A stretch of 64,000 nt of DNA from Saxidomus purpurata. Taxonomy: Eukaryota; Mollusca; Bivalvia; Venerida; Veneridae. Shown here in pieces: positions 36,311-48,711 of this stretch (position 1 is its first letter; every line of letters begins with the position of its first letter). The translations under genes and the position numbers were made by a program. The notes below the pieces were generated by a model, which was given only the letters and a program-made list of their open reading frames with translations, was not told where the DNA came from and did no database searches. The stretch lies in contig JAFMSR010000010.1 of the NCBI GenBank assembly GCA_022818135.1, positions 10,650,951-10,714,950 on the forward strand. The letters run 5' to 3'.

Positions 36311-37115
36311 TAGCTCGACTTTTCGAAGAAAAGTGGAGCTATCCTACTCGCCCCGGCGTCAGCGTCCGCATTGGTGTCACACCATGGTTAAGTTTTTCGT
36401 ACCACCCCACTTTATTTCAAAACTATTAGAGATATGGCTTTGAAACTTACCATACTTGTTTACCATCATGACCTTCATCAACAGACAAGAGTACATAACT
36501 CTGTCAAGGTTTTTGACAGAATTGTGCCCTTTTTTACTTAGAAAATACATTGAATATGGGTAAAATCCAGTTATTGCCTTAACCCTTTGAGATATTGCTT
36601 TGAAACTTTGAATGCTTGTTTACATTATTATCCCATCTGTGGGCAAGAGAAGGCAACTCTGTCAGGGATTTGTTTTAAAAATTAAGGCCCTTTATTGACT
36701 TAGAATCTTGGTTAAGTTTTTCGTACCAGTCCATTTTTTGACTTGACTGTTTGAGATATTAATTTGAATGTTGGAATACTTGTTAACCATCATGATCCCC
36801 AAACATGGGCAGGAGAAGGTAATTCTGTCAAGGATTTTATTTGAATTATGGCCCTCTTGACTTAGAAACTCAGTTAAAATTTTCATTCTTGTCCACTTGT
36901 TGACTGAACCGTTTGAGATATTACTTTGAAAGTTGGAGTACTTATGTACCATCATGAGACCTATCTGTAAGCAAGAGAAGATAACTCTGTGAAAATATTT
37001 CTTGATTTGTACTTAGAAATTTCTAGTTAAAGTCTTGTGTGCCCTTAACGGTCAAAGTTTTGTTTTATTGGCAAGCACTAAAATAGTTGAGCGCTGTCCT
37101 ACTGACAGCTTGTTA
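36311..37115 (+). mobile_element. Helentron-like element, family B, best copy
   Basis: Start hairpin at 36311-36341 (TAGCTCGACTTTTC, loop GAA, GAAAAGTGGAGCTA). The core repeats GTTTGAGATATTACTTTGAA and AACTCTGTCAAGG about every 150 bp. End at 37093-37115: GCTGTC, loop CTACT, GACAGC, then TTGTT. Non-coding; the short frames inside are fortuitous. Confidence 0.75.
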
Positions 37116-37179
37116 AATGGCTAGCTGGCAGATTTCTGTGAAATTCCTGAAGTCTCATCTGACAGAGAATTTTATCTTG

Positions 37180-37513
37180 TTAGCTCATCTGAGCCAGAGG
37201 CTTATATGAGCTATTAAGTATGGGTGCGTGGTCCGTTGATCATTGTTATTTTTTTTTGCTTAAATGTCTTTTTAGAAACTACATGTATATGTATGATTTT
37301 ACCAAACTTGAATTTGCTCTGTAGCATCCGTGCATTGTCACCTTTCCTATAACAGGAAAGATAGGTCCAGTACAGTTCATGTGGGATTCCCAGTCAAATT
37401 TTCAGTGGGGCAGTACTTCAAAGCACTAGGTGGCATTAATTCCAGCTGCTTACTACGTGAAATACAGCTTACTTATATGAGTGACTTGAGGCAAAGTTGG
37501 CCCTCTTGTTTTT
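37180..37513 (+). mobile_element. Helentron-like element, family A, short derivative
   Basis: Begins GTTAGCTCATCTGAGCC and ends GTTGGCCCTCTTGTTTT, with a shortened middle. Confidence 0.5.
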
Positions 37514-37831
37514 TGTAAATTTTCTGTCAGACATCCTTGCATCAGTAGGCAGTGATTTTACTTTACCACCACTTCGGGGCATATGTCACTGTGACAGCTT
37601 CTGTTAACCCATTCATTCTGGATTTCCCCATTGCTTTTTTAATTCTGTTTATGTACAGTATGTTTTGTTTCTTTATTTTTGTTCAAACTATTTGAATGTT
37701 ATATTTTTCATATACCATGCAGAGTGTATATTGATTACTTTTTTTGATTTACTGATTTTGATGTTACTTCACATAATGGTTACCCATGTGATGTAGGTAT
37801 TTCCTTGTGTATGAAGTGAAGCTTGCATTTT

Positions 37832-39013
37832 CAACTCGTCTGGCTTCGCCAGGTTGAGCTTTTCTAATTGATGATTGTCCGTAGTCCGTCAACATTTTAA
37901 TTCAAATGACAGATATCTCCTCTGAAACCACTGGGCCAAATTTGATGAAACTATGCTGGGATGTTCCTTGCATGAAGTTCTACCAAAATTGTTCAAAGAA
38001 TTCCATTCCATGCAGAACTCTGGTTGCTATGACAACAAATAGGAAAGACTCCTGGATCAAAATTGACCCTGTGCGGGTGGTCACTTAGTTTTACAGAGGC
38101 TTATATAGGAAAAACTTTAAAAATCCTCTTCTCTGAAACCACAAGGCCTAGAGCTTAGGTATTTGGCATGTATCATTGTCTAGTGGAACTCTACTACGAT
38201 TGTTCAAATTATAACCCCCAGGTCAAAATTGATGCCGTGCGGGTGGTCACGTATTTTTACATAGGCTTACATAGAAAAAATTTAAAAATCTTCTCCTGGA
38301 ATCACAAGGCCTAGAGCTTAGATATTTTGCATGTAGCATTGTCTAGTGGAACTCTGCTAAGATTGTTCAAATTTAACATGACCCCCCGGGTCAAAATTGA
38401 CCCTGTGGGGATGGTCACTTAGTTTTACATAGGCTTACATAGGAAAAACTTCTCTTCTGAAACCACAAGGCCTAGAGCTTAGATATTTAGCATGTAGCAT
38501 TGGCTAGTGGACCTCTACCAAGATTGTTCAAATTATGACTCTAAGATCAAAATTGACCCTGTGCGGGTGGTCACTTAGTTTTACATAGGCTTGTATAAGA
38601 AAAACTTAACAAATCTTCTCCTCTGAAACCACAAGGCCTAGGGCTTAGATATTTAGCATGTAGCATTGGCTAATGGACTTCTACTAAGATTGTTCAAATT
38701 ATAAGCCCTGGATTAAAATGGACCTGCGGGGGGGGGTCACTTAGTTTTACGTAGGTTTATATAGGAAAATCTTTAAAAATCTTTTCCTCTGAAACCACAT
38801 GGCCTAGAGCTTAGATATTTAGCATGTAGCATTGCCTAATAAACCCCCCAAAAATTTGTTCAAATTTTGCCCCCCGTGCAAAATAACTGGGGGGCATTTG
38901 TTTTACAGTATATGAAACCCATTTGGTATATAACATTGTATAGTGATTTACCACCAGGCAAGTGGACTTGTAACAAGGTTAGTGATATAGGGCCATCTGG
39001 GCCCTCTTGTTTA
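37832..39013 (+). mobile_element. Helentron-like element, family A, long copy
   Basis: The start hairpin has CTGGC, loop TTC, GCCAG (37840-37852), followed by GTCCGTAGTCCGTC. The core has about five units of some 165 bp, each with GAAACCACAAGGCCTAGAGC and a GTTCAAATTATGACCCC-like stretch. It ends GATATAGGGCCATCTGGGCC CT then CTTGTTTA (38989-39013). No coding frame. Confidence 0.78.
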
Positions 39014-40137
39014 TAGTAATTCATGAAATTTGGTCTGAACAGCAGCTGTTCATGGTAACATGGGCTTTTCCTTGGTTGCCAGTAAAGATCTAATCTGGTT
39101 CATCTGGGATTTAAAGACAAGATTACAAGGTCAAATCACCTTGTTTACACTCTAGGGGTCACATTTATCACCAAATCATAATGAAAATTGGTCAGAATGT
39201 TTATTTCAGTGATTTTTAAGTTCAAATCTGGGTCAGTACAGGTCAATAGCTAAGTCACACAGTAAAAGGAAAACCTTGTTACCACTCTCGAGGCTATATT
39301 TAATATCCAAACTTCATGAAAATTAGTTGGAATGTTTGTCTGAGTGACTGTGTTTTCTTGGTAAAGTTTGAAACTTGGTTACTATGGTCAAAACCTAGGT
39401 CACTAGAACATCAAATTAAAACCTTGCTAACAGGCTAGTGGCTATATATAGTATTCAGTTGTCAGAAGATTTGGTCTGAGTGTTTGTGTGGATCACTTGG
39501 GAGGTCAGTTCCAAGGAACACTTTTAAAAAGCAATGTCCACACTTTGTTCGCTATCTAAGTCAAACAGTTTTCATCTGATCTTCACCAAACTTGGTCAAA
39601 ATGTTTGTCGGCATAACATCTCGGCCAAGTATGATAACCAGCCAAATCAACCTAGGCACTTTTGGATTATGGCTCTTGATTTATGCAAAATTGACCAAAT
39701 TCACCTTGTCCGCTATCCAAGTCAAACAGTTTTCATCCGATCTTCACCTTGGTCAAAATGTTTGTCGGTATAATATCTCTGCCAAGTTTGAAAACCAGCT
39801 AAATCAGCCCAAGTACTTTTGGATTATGGCCCTTGCAAAATTGATCAAATCCACTTTGTCCTCTAAGTCGAACAGTTTTCATCTGATCTTCACCAAACTT
39901 GCTGAAAATATTTGTGGGCATAATTGATAACCAGCCAAGTCGCCCTAGGCACTCTTTCTAGGATTATTGCCCGTGAATTTTCAAAAAATTATTTAATTAG
40001 CCTTGTCAGCTCAATAGCGCAAACTGGTGAATTTGCCTTGTCTGTCTCTATAGTTCTAGGTTTTACAAAACAAATGATCTGCTAGATACCGAGTTATGCC
40101 TCTTTGACCAGCATATTTTGTGACAGTTTGGCGCTCT
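39014..40137. repeat. Degenerate tandem units, about 150-160 bp
   Basis: GTCAAACAGTTTTCATC recurs near 39560 and 39720 and, altered, near 39870, with TTTGTCGGCATAA and TTTGGATTATGGC in each unit. The block ends GGCGCTCTTGTTTG, like the 3' ends of the Helentron-like group. Confidence 0.65.
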
Positions 40138-40321
40138 TGTTTGATACTCTACATACTCATTTTATAGCAAATCATGATTTAAATTGGTCTGAATGTTCGT
40201 CTTATCAAGGTCAAACAGAATGTTTGTGTGTACAGTACATTGTTTAGGGCTGAATTTTGGGCAAATTGGGTCATAAGTAGGTCTCATGTGAGCAATATAG
40301 GGCCATCTTGACCCTCTTGTT
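40138..40321 (+). mobile_element. 3' end of Helentron-like family A
   Basis: GTGAGCAATATAGGGCCATC then TTGACCCTCTTGTTG matches the family A terminus. The remainder is degraded. Confidence 0.5.
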
Positions 40322-40339
40322 GATGTATATATCTGTATA

Positions 40340-40583
40340 ATAATGAATGAATGAATGAATGAATGAATGAATGAATGAATTGAATGATGGAAGGAAGGAA
40401 GGAAGGAGGAAGGATTGTATGTAATGGATTGTATGTAATGGTTGTATGTAATGGTTGTTGTGGACTTTAGGTTTTGAAGGGATGGTTGTTTTGGTTGTTT
40501 GGATTGTATGTAATGGACTGTATGTAATGGATTGTATGTAATGGACTGTATGTAATGGATTGTATGTAATGTGTTGTATAACA
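40340..40583. repeat. Compound micro/minisatellite: (GAAT)n, (GGAA)n, 15-bp unit
   Basis: About ten GAAT copies, then GGAA copies, then TGGATTGTATGTAA-type units of 14-15 bp in two clusters up to 40583. Confidence 0.92.
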
Positions 40584-40662
40584 TTTGTTGTAATTTATAT
40601 CAAGTCTGTTTTTACCATCCAGAATGAAATGGGTTAATCTATTTTAATGCAACATGTTTATT

Positions 40663-40972
40663 AGTCCCCTACTGGTAATATGTCACGTCCACCCATCTGT
40701 CCATCTGTCCACCTGTCCATCTGTCTGCAATTGCATTTTCAGTCTATATCTTCCACATGCATGGACTGGTTTGTCACCTACTCCCCTGATCAAGGTCACA
40801 ATTAGGGATCAACAATTTTCTACTAAAATTTATGTAATTTTGTTTCATGAGCTGATTTTTATGTAACTCTACACAACAAATCTGAAACCAAGCCATTTAC
40901 CTTGTCCCCATTTGTATCTATTCCTCAAAACCAGTAGGGGACTTTGTATTGCTGCGGCAATACTCCTTGTGT
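40663..40972 (+). mobile_element. Helentron-like element, family E, compact
   Basis: A perfect 14-bp subterminal inverted repeat, AGTCCCCTACTGGT (40663-40676) and ACCAGTAGGGGACT (40930-40943), brackets a TCCACCTGTCCATCTG microsatellite and a short body. It is followed by a hairpin TATTGC, loop TGCG, GCAATA (40948-40963) and CTCCTTGT. This is the clearest case of the shared architecture. Confidence 0.75.
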
Positions 40973-41149
40973 GTCTAAATAAATTTAGAAAACTACCAGA
41001 CTTTTCTTTGTTGAAACAGAAAATACAAAAAAATGTAATAATGTTGATTGCTTTGTCTAAAGTTGTTGGTTATGAAACATTGCTTTAGTCCGAAAGCTAC
41101 TCTCCACTACGTCACTATGTAGCTCTAGCATACTTTGAAGGTTACAAAG

Positions 41150-41222
41150 TAGGGGATTCTGTAGGAGCAGAGAGACAGACTGCTTATCCAGAGGTTGTGG
41201 GTGCAAATTCTGACAACAACTA
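41150..41222 (+). other. tRNA-like sequence, possible SINE remnant
   Basis: GTAGGAGCAGAGAGACAG, TGCTTATCCAGAGG and GTTGTGGGTGCAAATTCTG are arranged like the D, anticodon and T arms of a tRNA. The body beyond is not recognised. Confidence 0.3.
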
Positions 41223-41624
41223 AAATCCCTTCTTTAGGCACGAGTACTGGTCAAAACTCCAGGAAGCAGTGATCGAGAAAAATTACTATTTGTTGCAAGA
41301 ACTTGTTCTACATTCACTGTTAGATAAATACGCAAGTTTGAACTAATCTAAAGAGTCCTTTAAATTTCAGCTTATTCCAGTAAGGGGTTTGACTGTATCT
41401 TTTTGTTCTACTCTACTAGCAACAAGTTCTCACAACTTCATGTAATAGTTCTCGTAATATGTCCAATTAAAAGAGAATTATTTAGAGCTCGTACCCATTC
41501 ACAACCAGGTGGTCTCGGACCTTCTCATGGAGGTATATCATGTAGCCTGACTTTGAATAGACCCTTCCACAACCCGTCAATTACAAATTATTCTGACAAG
41601 TGAAAGGATAATTTATTATCTTGC

Positions 41625-42345
41625 ACAAGCACTTTGTGCTCAAGGTGAACTATAGTTATCACCCAATGTCCATCATCTGTCCGTCTGTGTGAGCTTACAA
41701 ATGGGTACTTTAATAATAATGTGAAACTATCCATAGCACAAATTTCACACCATTTCCATTCATTTCATAGTTTAATTGACTTATGTGGCTGAAAATTGCT
41801 CTGGCTAAATTAGACACATAAATGCTAGAAATGCGAGTTAGAATGTCCTTCCGTCCATCTAGCTAGATAGTCAACTCTTCCTTTATTACTGCAGGTCGCA
41901 ATTTTCATTTGACTTTCATGACTTTGCTCAGAAGTTTGCCTACAACCTGTAAAGGATTTGTACAAAAAATGAGCCAGGCTGTGCAATAAACCAACCATGA
42001 AACAGCCGATTACTGTAAAACTTTAATATCAAATACTCTACATTTCAGGTCACATTTTCTGATACTCACTTGCTCAGAAGGTTGCCTGTAGCTTGTAGAT
42101 GATTTTTTATAGAAAATGAGACATGCTGTTTGAAAACCAACCGTGCTCTAGTCCATTTCTGTGAAACCTCAATTACACTCTACATGTCAAATTTTCCAAT
42201 GGGTTTTCACAAAACTTGCTCAGGTAGTCGGCAACCTGTAGATGATCTGTGTATAAATTGAGCCACACTTTGGGAAAACCAATTATGCTATAGCCGATTA
42301 TTCTAAAGCCTAGATAACACGTCACATTTCCAGAAGATTTAATTG
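41625..42345 (+). mobile_element. Degenerate Helentron-like block
   Basis: After CACTTTGTGCTCAAGGTGAA and ATCATCTGTCCGTCTGTG, units of about 143 bp carry TTGCTCAGAAGTTTGCCTAC and CAACCTGTAGATGATC (near 41926, 42070 and 42212). No coding frame. Confidence 0.5.
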
Positions 42346-42566
42346 CCCAAAGTTACCAGGAATTGTCCAATCAGAAACACATTAAAATTGGTGTTGATAA
42401 TTAAAGCCAGAAGTAGAAAGTTTATCTTAAGTGTATGATACAAGACTTGGTATCAGAATGTGTCAGTTTGCCTTTGCTTTACAAATAAAAAAGTTATGAC
42501 ACAAACAGTTCTCCCAATACTGGTACTGAAAACAAAAAGGGATACATGTGTCCCACCTTAATTTTT

Positions 42567-43596
42567 AGCTCACCTGGCACAAAGTGCCAGAGTGAGCTAT
42601 AAGGATTGCATTCCATCCGGCGTCCGTCCGTCTGTCCGTCCGTCCACCATTTCCTTCAAACAACATCTTCCCTAAAACCACTGGGCCAATGTTGATGAAA
42701 CTTCGCAGGGATGTTCCTTGCATGAAGCTCTATCAAAGTTGTTCAAAGAATTCCATTCCATGCAGAACTCTGGTTGCTATGGCAACAAATTGGAAAAACT
42801 GAAAAAAATCTCTGAAACCAGAAGGCCTAGAGCTTAGATATTTGGCATGTAGCATTATCTAGTAGACCTCTACCAAGATTGTTCAAATTATGACCCCTGG
42901 TCAAAATTGACCCCATGCAGGTGGTCACTCAGTTTTACATAGGCTTATAAAGGAAAAACTTTTTAAAATCTTCTCTGAAACCACAAGGCTTAGAGCTTAG
43001 ATATTTTGCATGTAGCATTGTGTAGTGCATTTCTACCAAGTTTGTTCAAATTATGACCCCTAGATGAAAATTGACCCATCCTTGGGGTCACTAAAGTCTT
43101 GGTTTTACATAGGCTACATAGGAAAAACTTTAAAAATCTTGTTCCTTGAAATCACAAGGCGTAGAGCTTAGATATTTGGCATATAGCATTGTTTAATGGA
43201 CCTCTACCAAGACTGTTCAACTTCTGACCACCGGGTCAAAATTGACCCCGCCCGGGTATACATGGGCTTATATAGAAAAATCTTTAAAAATCTAATTCTC
43301 TTAAACTGCAAGGAATAGAGATTAGATGTTCGGCATGTAGAAATGCCTAGTAGACCTCTACCAAGATTGTTCAAATCATGACCCTGGGGTTAAAATTATA
43401 CCTTTCTGGGAGGGGGGGGGGATCACTTAATTTCATGTATAGGGAAACCTGGCAGGCAGGCAGAGCTTAGATATTTGGAATGTTACTTAGCATTGTGTAG
43501 TGGACCTCTATGAATTGTTTTAAAATCATGACCCCTTGTATTATAGCCAATGGTAGTCAGGTGAGCGATATAGGGCCATCTTGGCCCTCTTGTTTA
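42567..43596 (+). mobile_element. Helentron-like element, family A, most complete copy
   Basis: Start hairpin TAGCTCACCTGGCAC, loop AAA, GTGCCAGAGTGAGCTA at 42567-42600, then GTCCGTCCGTCTGTCCGTCC. The core has about four units of 165-175 bp with AGGCCTAGAGCTTAGATATT and AGATTGTTCAAATTATGACC. The 3' end has GTCAGGTGAGC, which inversely repeats the start GCTCACCTG, then a hairpin AGGGCC, loop ATCTT, GGCCCT (43572-43588) and CTTGTTT. This matches the subterminal-inverted-repeat plus 3'-hairpin plan of non-autonomous Helentrons. No Rep/helicase coding is present. Confidence 0.8.
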
Positions 43597-44089
43597 GTCA
43601 TGCCGTACTTAAAGAAGAAAGATGTATATTGCCAGTCTTAGTAAGCTTGTCTGTTTGTTGATGCAGTTTGACTTACCGGTATGTTAATTTGTATTTCTTT
43701 GCATCCCCTACCCTGAAAGGAAATTTGGTTGTTTGCACTAAATGATTTCATTTGCCTTCAATGTGCATGTATGTTTAAAGTGAAGATCATGATCCTCTGA
43801 AGCAACTAAACTGTTGCAGACAAAACCACACCTGTCAACCCAAATAGCTTTTGACCAGGAAGCATTGACCTAACTGAACTGGCTAAACTATCATACATGG
43901 TATTGATATAAAAGCATGCCAGATTGTTTCAAAATTATCAGCTTGTTTAAGAGAACATCAGATCTATAAAAGGCTGAACCTGTTTCTTAATTAATCTCCT
44001 TAAACAAGATAAATAATACAGGTTAGAAATGAACGATAGTCAAATGACCTTTAATCATCTTAAATAAAACTATTACTCTCTTTATACAG
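43597..44089. other. Unassigned DNA
   Basis: Nothing recognised. Confidence 0.4.
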
Positions 44090-44420
44090 AGAGCACCGAG
44101 TCAATCATGTCTTAAGTGACCACATGGTAACAATAAGTCAAAATTTGAACAATCTTAGTAAAGGTCCATTAGACAATTTGAGAAGACTTTTACAGTTTTC
44201 CCTCTCTGTTGCAATGATAACTAGAGTTCTGTATGGAACAGAATTCTTTGAATACTAGTACTTTTGGTTGAGCTTCATGCAAGGAACATTCCTGCCAAGT
44301 TTGATCAACATTGGCTTTTTGGTTTCAGAAAATTTATGTAATTTAAAGGAAATGGTGGATAGATGGACAGACAATCATCGATGTACACCACATGGTGAGC
44401 AATCAAAATAGCTCATCTAC
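44090..44420 (-). mobile_element. Helentron-like element, family A, 5' part
   Basis: Reads as the reverse of the family A start: GATCAACATTGGC, CATGCAAGGAACATTCCTGC and GATGGACAGACAATCATC. The 3' half is missing or degraded. Confidence 0.55.
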
Positions 44421-45009
44421 GGATTTGAAAACATTTTATGCTCTAATTCAGTTCCCTCAAACGAGCATAAATCATTTATAACCTATATTTTCGCTACCAT
44501 GTGTCTTCCTAAAACCATTACCTATATACCATACTTTCATTATGGATTAATAAAAACAAAACACTTATTTCAAGGGATGAGGCCCGTCAGCCAACTGTCA
44601 AGTTTATTTCCACAAACGCTACACATACATGTACATTCGTTACAACCAGTATATCAAAAATGCATTGATTGCCAAAAATAACATTAATCAATACCAGAAA
44701 CGTAATTGGACTGTAAACATGCGCAATTGTTTGCATGATGAATATAGAAATTTAATGCCAAAGTCAGGTTAATGCTGCGAGCGGGCTACCCAACCCTACT
44801 CCGTCTTGGGAGGGGGAGGTAGGAGAATCCATGCTCAAGACCAGTGAAGACCTCTCAAGTCCCCTGACATACCCAAAATGTTAATGCCAGGCTAACGTTC
44901 ATAAACACATCCCCAATTAATGAGGAAATATGAAACGACTTACACAACATATCATGCGTAGTTCATGAAATAATCCTCGTTAAAACAGTATTTTACATGC
45001 TTCTAAATG
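44421..45009. other. Unassigned DNA, repeat-poor
   Basis: No repeat recognised. A GC-richer stretch at 44780-44870 (CTTGGGAGGGGGAGGTAGG) is unexplained. Confidence 0.4.
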
Positions 45010-45190
45010 TTACCGTCGACGGACATGAAACAATGACCGCTTTATATACATATTATAATCACTTGTTTTAACTATATAACTGTTCGTTGTAAGACATGAA
45101 TTGCAAATTAAAATTTGTAATGCGCAGCACTTTGAAAATGAAAAATCCGGCTCTGGGGATGTCTTTAACAATCTATCAGCAGATGATATC
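45010..45190 (-). CDS. Possible 5' exon of an unrecognised minus-strand gene
   Basis: On the minus strand a strong acceptor (TTTTTGTGTTTTCAG) precedes an open stretch that reads ISSADRLLKTSPEPDF at its start and stays open for about 60 codons to a TAA at 45010-45012. No clear donor or matching upstream coding exon was found, so it could be a 5' UTR exon or chance. A promoter-like cluster lies about 140 bp upstream. Confidence 0.25.
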
Positions 45191-45319
45191 TGAAAACACA
45201 AAAATAATTGTCATAACAGAACTTAGGCACATAAAACCTTTTTGTAAAATTTGAGTGTAAACGATCTGGCGACGAAACCTCGAATGGCTCTTCAATACCC
45301 ATTACACACTATATCAACT

Positions 45320-45350
45320 ACCATCACGTGATTCTTTTCCCGCCTGCTAT
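45320..45350. promoter_or_regulatory. Promoter-like cluster: CACGTG E-box and E2F-type site
   Basis: ATCACGTGAT (palindromic E-box) lies about 10 bp from TTTTCCCGCC, which matches the E2F consensus TTTSSCGC. The setting is repeat-poor and the candidate exon lies downstream on the minus strand. Function is inferred from motifs only. Confidence 0.3.
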
Positions 45351-45550
45351 GCACGAGTACATTCTTAAGGTAGCTCCAACCCGCTAATAAATTCATTTAA
45401 TGGTGCTGAAGGAATTTTACCAAAATTTTTTTACACTTAAATGCCGCAGATACATGGTTATCTACCATTGATAATCATATTATGGAACACCAAATGCTCA
45501 ATTTAGAATCAGACCTTACACCACAAGAAATTGAATCCTAAGCTTATAAC

Positions 45551-45954
45551 TTAGTGACATTAAGCGCATTTTTTTCAAGTAAAAATCCAGCTGAAAATGG
45601 TGTGTGTACAAAAGGGTAGAAGAAATAATAGCTTTTAACCCAATACACCAAACTCTTCCCACTACCAGTATGAAATAATAGCTTTCCAAATATTGATTTT
45701 CTTATTTTGACTGGGAGAGTCAATTTAAGAAAACAACTGCATGCAGGAGTTGCTTCCCTTCCACTGCCGAAATCTCTACCAACAGCAATTAACGACACAA
45801 TCGACTATCATTTTATCAGTCCGATTTTTTTATTTCTAAAGCACTAACTTCATATACTAATGCGGCATAATCAGTAAGTTAACACATTTAAATTCACAGC
45901 AACCAAAAATTGCTTTTATAAAACTGTCACCAAAAATGCACTATATGCAGTAAG
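45551..45954 (-). mobile_element. Degraded second copy of the 25.2-kb MITE
   Basis: It aligns along its length with the reverse complement of 25240-25661, including AGTGACATTAAGCGCATTTT, CTGGGAGAGTCAATTTAAG, ACTGCATGCAGGAGTTGCTT and TTATCAGTCCGATTTTTTTA. The terminus facing higher coordinates is lost after CTATATGCAGTAAG, and no TTAA pair is left. Older than the satellite copy. Confidence 0.85.
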
Positions 45955-47295
45955 TAAAAAGATCGAAATCCAGGGGTGAGGATGGCGTATCAGCGGTATC
46001 ACATCTTGTATCTAATAAAGCACGATTTGTTTGTAAATAGAATCCTGCACGAAAACACATTATGTCAGTCTCAGTATAAAGGACTTCTGTCACAAGTTTA
46101 CAAAAATAGCGAAGTTCTCAATTTGGAAATTTAAAAACTGGAGTCCATACACTTCTGAATGTTGACATAGCAAAAAGTCTTTCAGACAGACTAAAACCAC
46201 TTCTACCTTCTTTCATACACCAAGATCAAAAGGGATGATAAATTAAACAAGTTGAATTGCAGTTATTCAAAAACTGCAATTCAAGTCGGTTATTGTTTCC
46301 CACTTTTCTTTATCACGTTCAAAAAAGCAAGGCTGTCCAAGCTGAATCGGTTTGTAGCATTCGAGTTAATAACAGAATTTGTGGGATTACACTACTCAAA
46401 ACAAGTGTCAGAAGCCAAGATGAGTCAATATGTCAACAACACAGTCATAGCTTTTTGCAAACAGTCATAATTCCCTTCTACATATTTTAACACTAATCCA
46501 GTGTGAAGTTAAATAAGGGAAAAACCATCGGTCTGCTCATTGAAAAGCTCAAAATTTGATGATTTAAGACGGACAAAATCGAATGTTAAAACACTAGGCG
46601 TGTATCACAGATACAACATCAGTAACATTATATTTGGAGGGGGGAAAAATCTTGCTTAAAAGTATGGAAATCCAGAAACCTTACATTACAATCATGTACA
46701 AGGAAAACTTAAAATAGTTTTTAACATTTATCTTTTCATCCATTATTTTTAAATAACTGTTTCCAGACTAACTTTAAGAATGCAGGGTTTGTTTAACGTT
46801 TTTGATGTAAATGATTTTAGACTGGTTCTAAATGTAAAGATGATATACAAAATAATTAATTCTGATACTCAAAACTGGAATGTTATAGGGAAGCATTGTC
46901 TACAGTCACTGGACAAGGCATTTGGCCTGAACCTTTTATCTATGCAGCTGTTCATATGTTTGGAATGTCAAACTAAACAAAAATACAATGCCATCGTTTT
47001 ACAAATATGCGATTAAAAACTGGAGCCTTTTTTTGCAAAGCTTTAATCCAAACATGCAAGAGCAAATTTTAGAGGTGAATTTGTTCGGAAACAAAAATAT
47101 CAGTTTAAAAAAAAAAAGACCTCTGTTCCTGAAACCATTTAAGTAACATTAAGTTGACAACAGACATCTGGAATTTAAAAACACAAACATTTATGTCAGA
47201 AACTGAACCAAGATCTGAAACTTGGTAGCAAAGCTTACCAGATCATTTCATTTACTGAATATCTAACTAAAGCTCTCGGGGGGGGGGGGGGGGAT
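45955..47295. other. Repeat-poor DNA
   Basis: Short plus-strand frames at 46250-46490 and 46780-47016 have no splice signals or recognisable domains. A run of 16 G sits at 47278-47293. Confidence 0.4.
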
Positions 47296-47980
47296 GATTT
47301 TGTTTGGTTGTCATGGCAACCAGAAATCTTGGATCCATTTTACTTTAATACACTTTGTACAGGGCCATGCAAAGATTATTAGTTACTGCAAAGTTTCATC
47401 AGCATTGACCAAGTGATTTTTAAGATGTCGCGTATTTAACCTTGTTTACACTGCAAGGCTACATTTCGTATACTAGATGTCGCACGAGTTTGCCAAGGGC
47501 CTGAATCAGACTAGTAACATCAGAGTTGTTGCCTTAGAATTTGCAAGAAATTGTGTATTCCATATTGTTTGCACTGTAGAAGCCACATTTTGTAATCAAG
47601 CTTAATGAAATATGGAAACGTGGTCACTACAAAATTTAGGACGACAAAGTAACTGACACATCTTTGACCCAATCTGGATTGGTTTAAAGGCAAGATCAAA
47701 TCAGAGAAAAGTTATCAGTGACATGCTAGACACCACATCCCTATGCCAAATATTAGGCAACTGATCAGAAACTGTTTTACTATCTAAGGGCATTATGACC
47801 TTGGTACAATCCATAACCAACCTGTGTATATTCAATTTGATTATGATAACTCCACCAAATCAAAAGGCATTTTAAAGGAAACGGTCATGGTGACCTCTAA
47901 CCTCAAACTTAAAAGGAAACGCAAGTTTCTGGATGACAGTAGCTCTACCCATTCTTTAATGAATGGGTAGAAACAATTCA
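47296..47980. repeat. Degenerate repeat of the family A type
   Basis: GTTGTCATGGCAACCAGAA, GCAAAGTTTCATCAGCATTG and GGTCATGGTGACCTCTAACC recall family A and D motifs. Heavily diverged, with no ends visible. Confidence 0.4.
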
Positions 47981-48711
47981 ATTTTATGTTTTCTGACTGC
48001 ATTACAGACAATGGTCAAAACAATATGCATCCCTCTTTATTGCAGTGGGATATTAAAATAACACTGAACAGCAATCTTTCATCTTTAATTATAATAATGA
48101 ACAAAGCCTTTTTCTCACTCTAAATAAGGAATGTCCGAAGAGATTACAAAATAAAACTTGCATGCTGTAAGGGCGAGAACTATAATCTACACTCCTATTT
48201 CCTTGAAAAGGTCATCACTCATTTAACATCAAGTTGGAACAGGTTTCCACAAAGATGTATTTCAAAGTTCCGAATAAAACACACCTTCCACTTCCTTGAA
48301 CATACATGTATATAAATTAACATCATAATCACATGTACAAGTGAAACTGACATTGGTTGACTGACTTGATATCTTCCAAAAAATTTGCCATATCCCAGTG
48401 TTGCAGTGTCAATCACATTACTTTAAATGTACATACAAAAGACAATTTTCAGACTCCAAACCAGGAGTTTAACATCATAAAGTATGACAAAAAGACACTA
48501 CCTGAAGCTATGAAAGACTATCAAAAATATATGGTCAAAGATCATTGTGCTATGAGAAAGTCTCAGAAAAGCATAAAATCTATCAGCTGTACCGGTAAGT
48601 TGATAAACATGGTTAAAAAGGTATAGCTTGTTTCTGTCCACCATCAAACCAGCACTATAGCCATGGCTCTAAATATTTTACTGGAGAAATTCAGTTTTTC
48701 TTCTTTGTACA
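47981..48711. other. Unassigned DNA
   Basis: An 89-codon plus-strand frame at 48357-48626 has a GTAAGTTG donor-like sequence near its end (48594). It lacks a good start, acceptor or recognisable domain, so I do not call it a gene. Confidence 0.4.

Noticed and set aside
40162..40584. 140-codon minus-strand frame rich in Thr, Ile, His and Ser
   Set aside because: Arises from the GAAT, GGAA and 15-bp tandem repeats.
48357..48626. 89-codon frame followed by a GTAAGT-like donor
   Set aside because: No acceptor, no good start and no recognised domain; composition fits AT-rich chance sequence.
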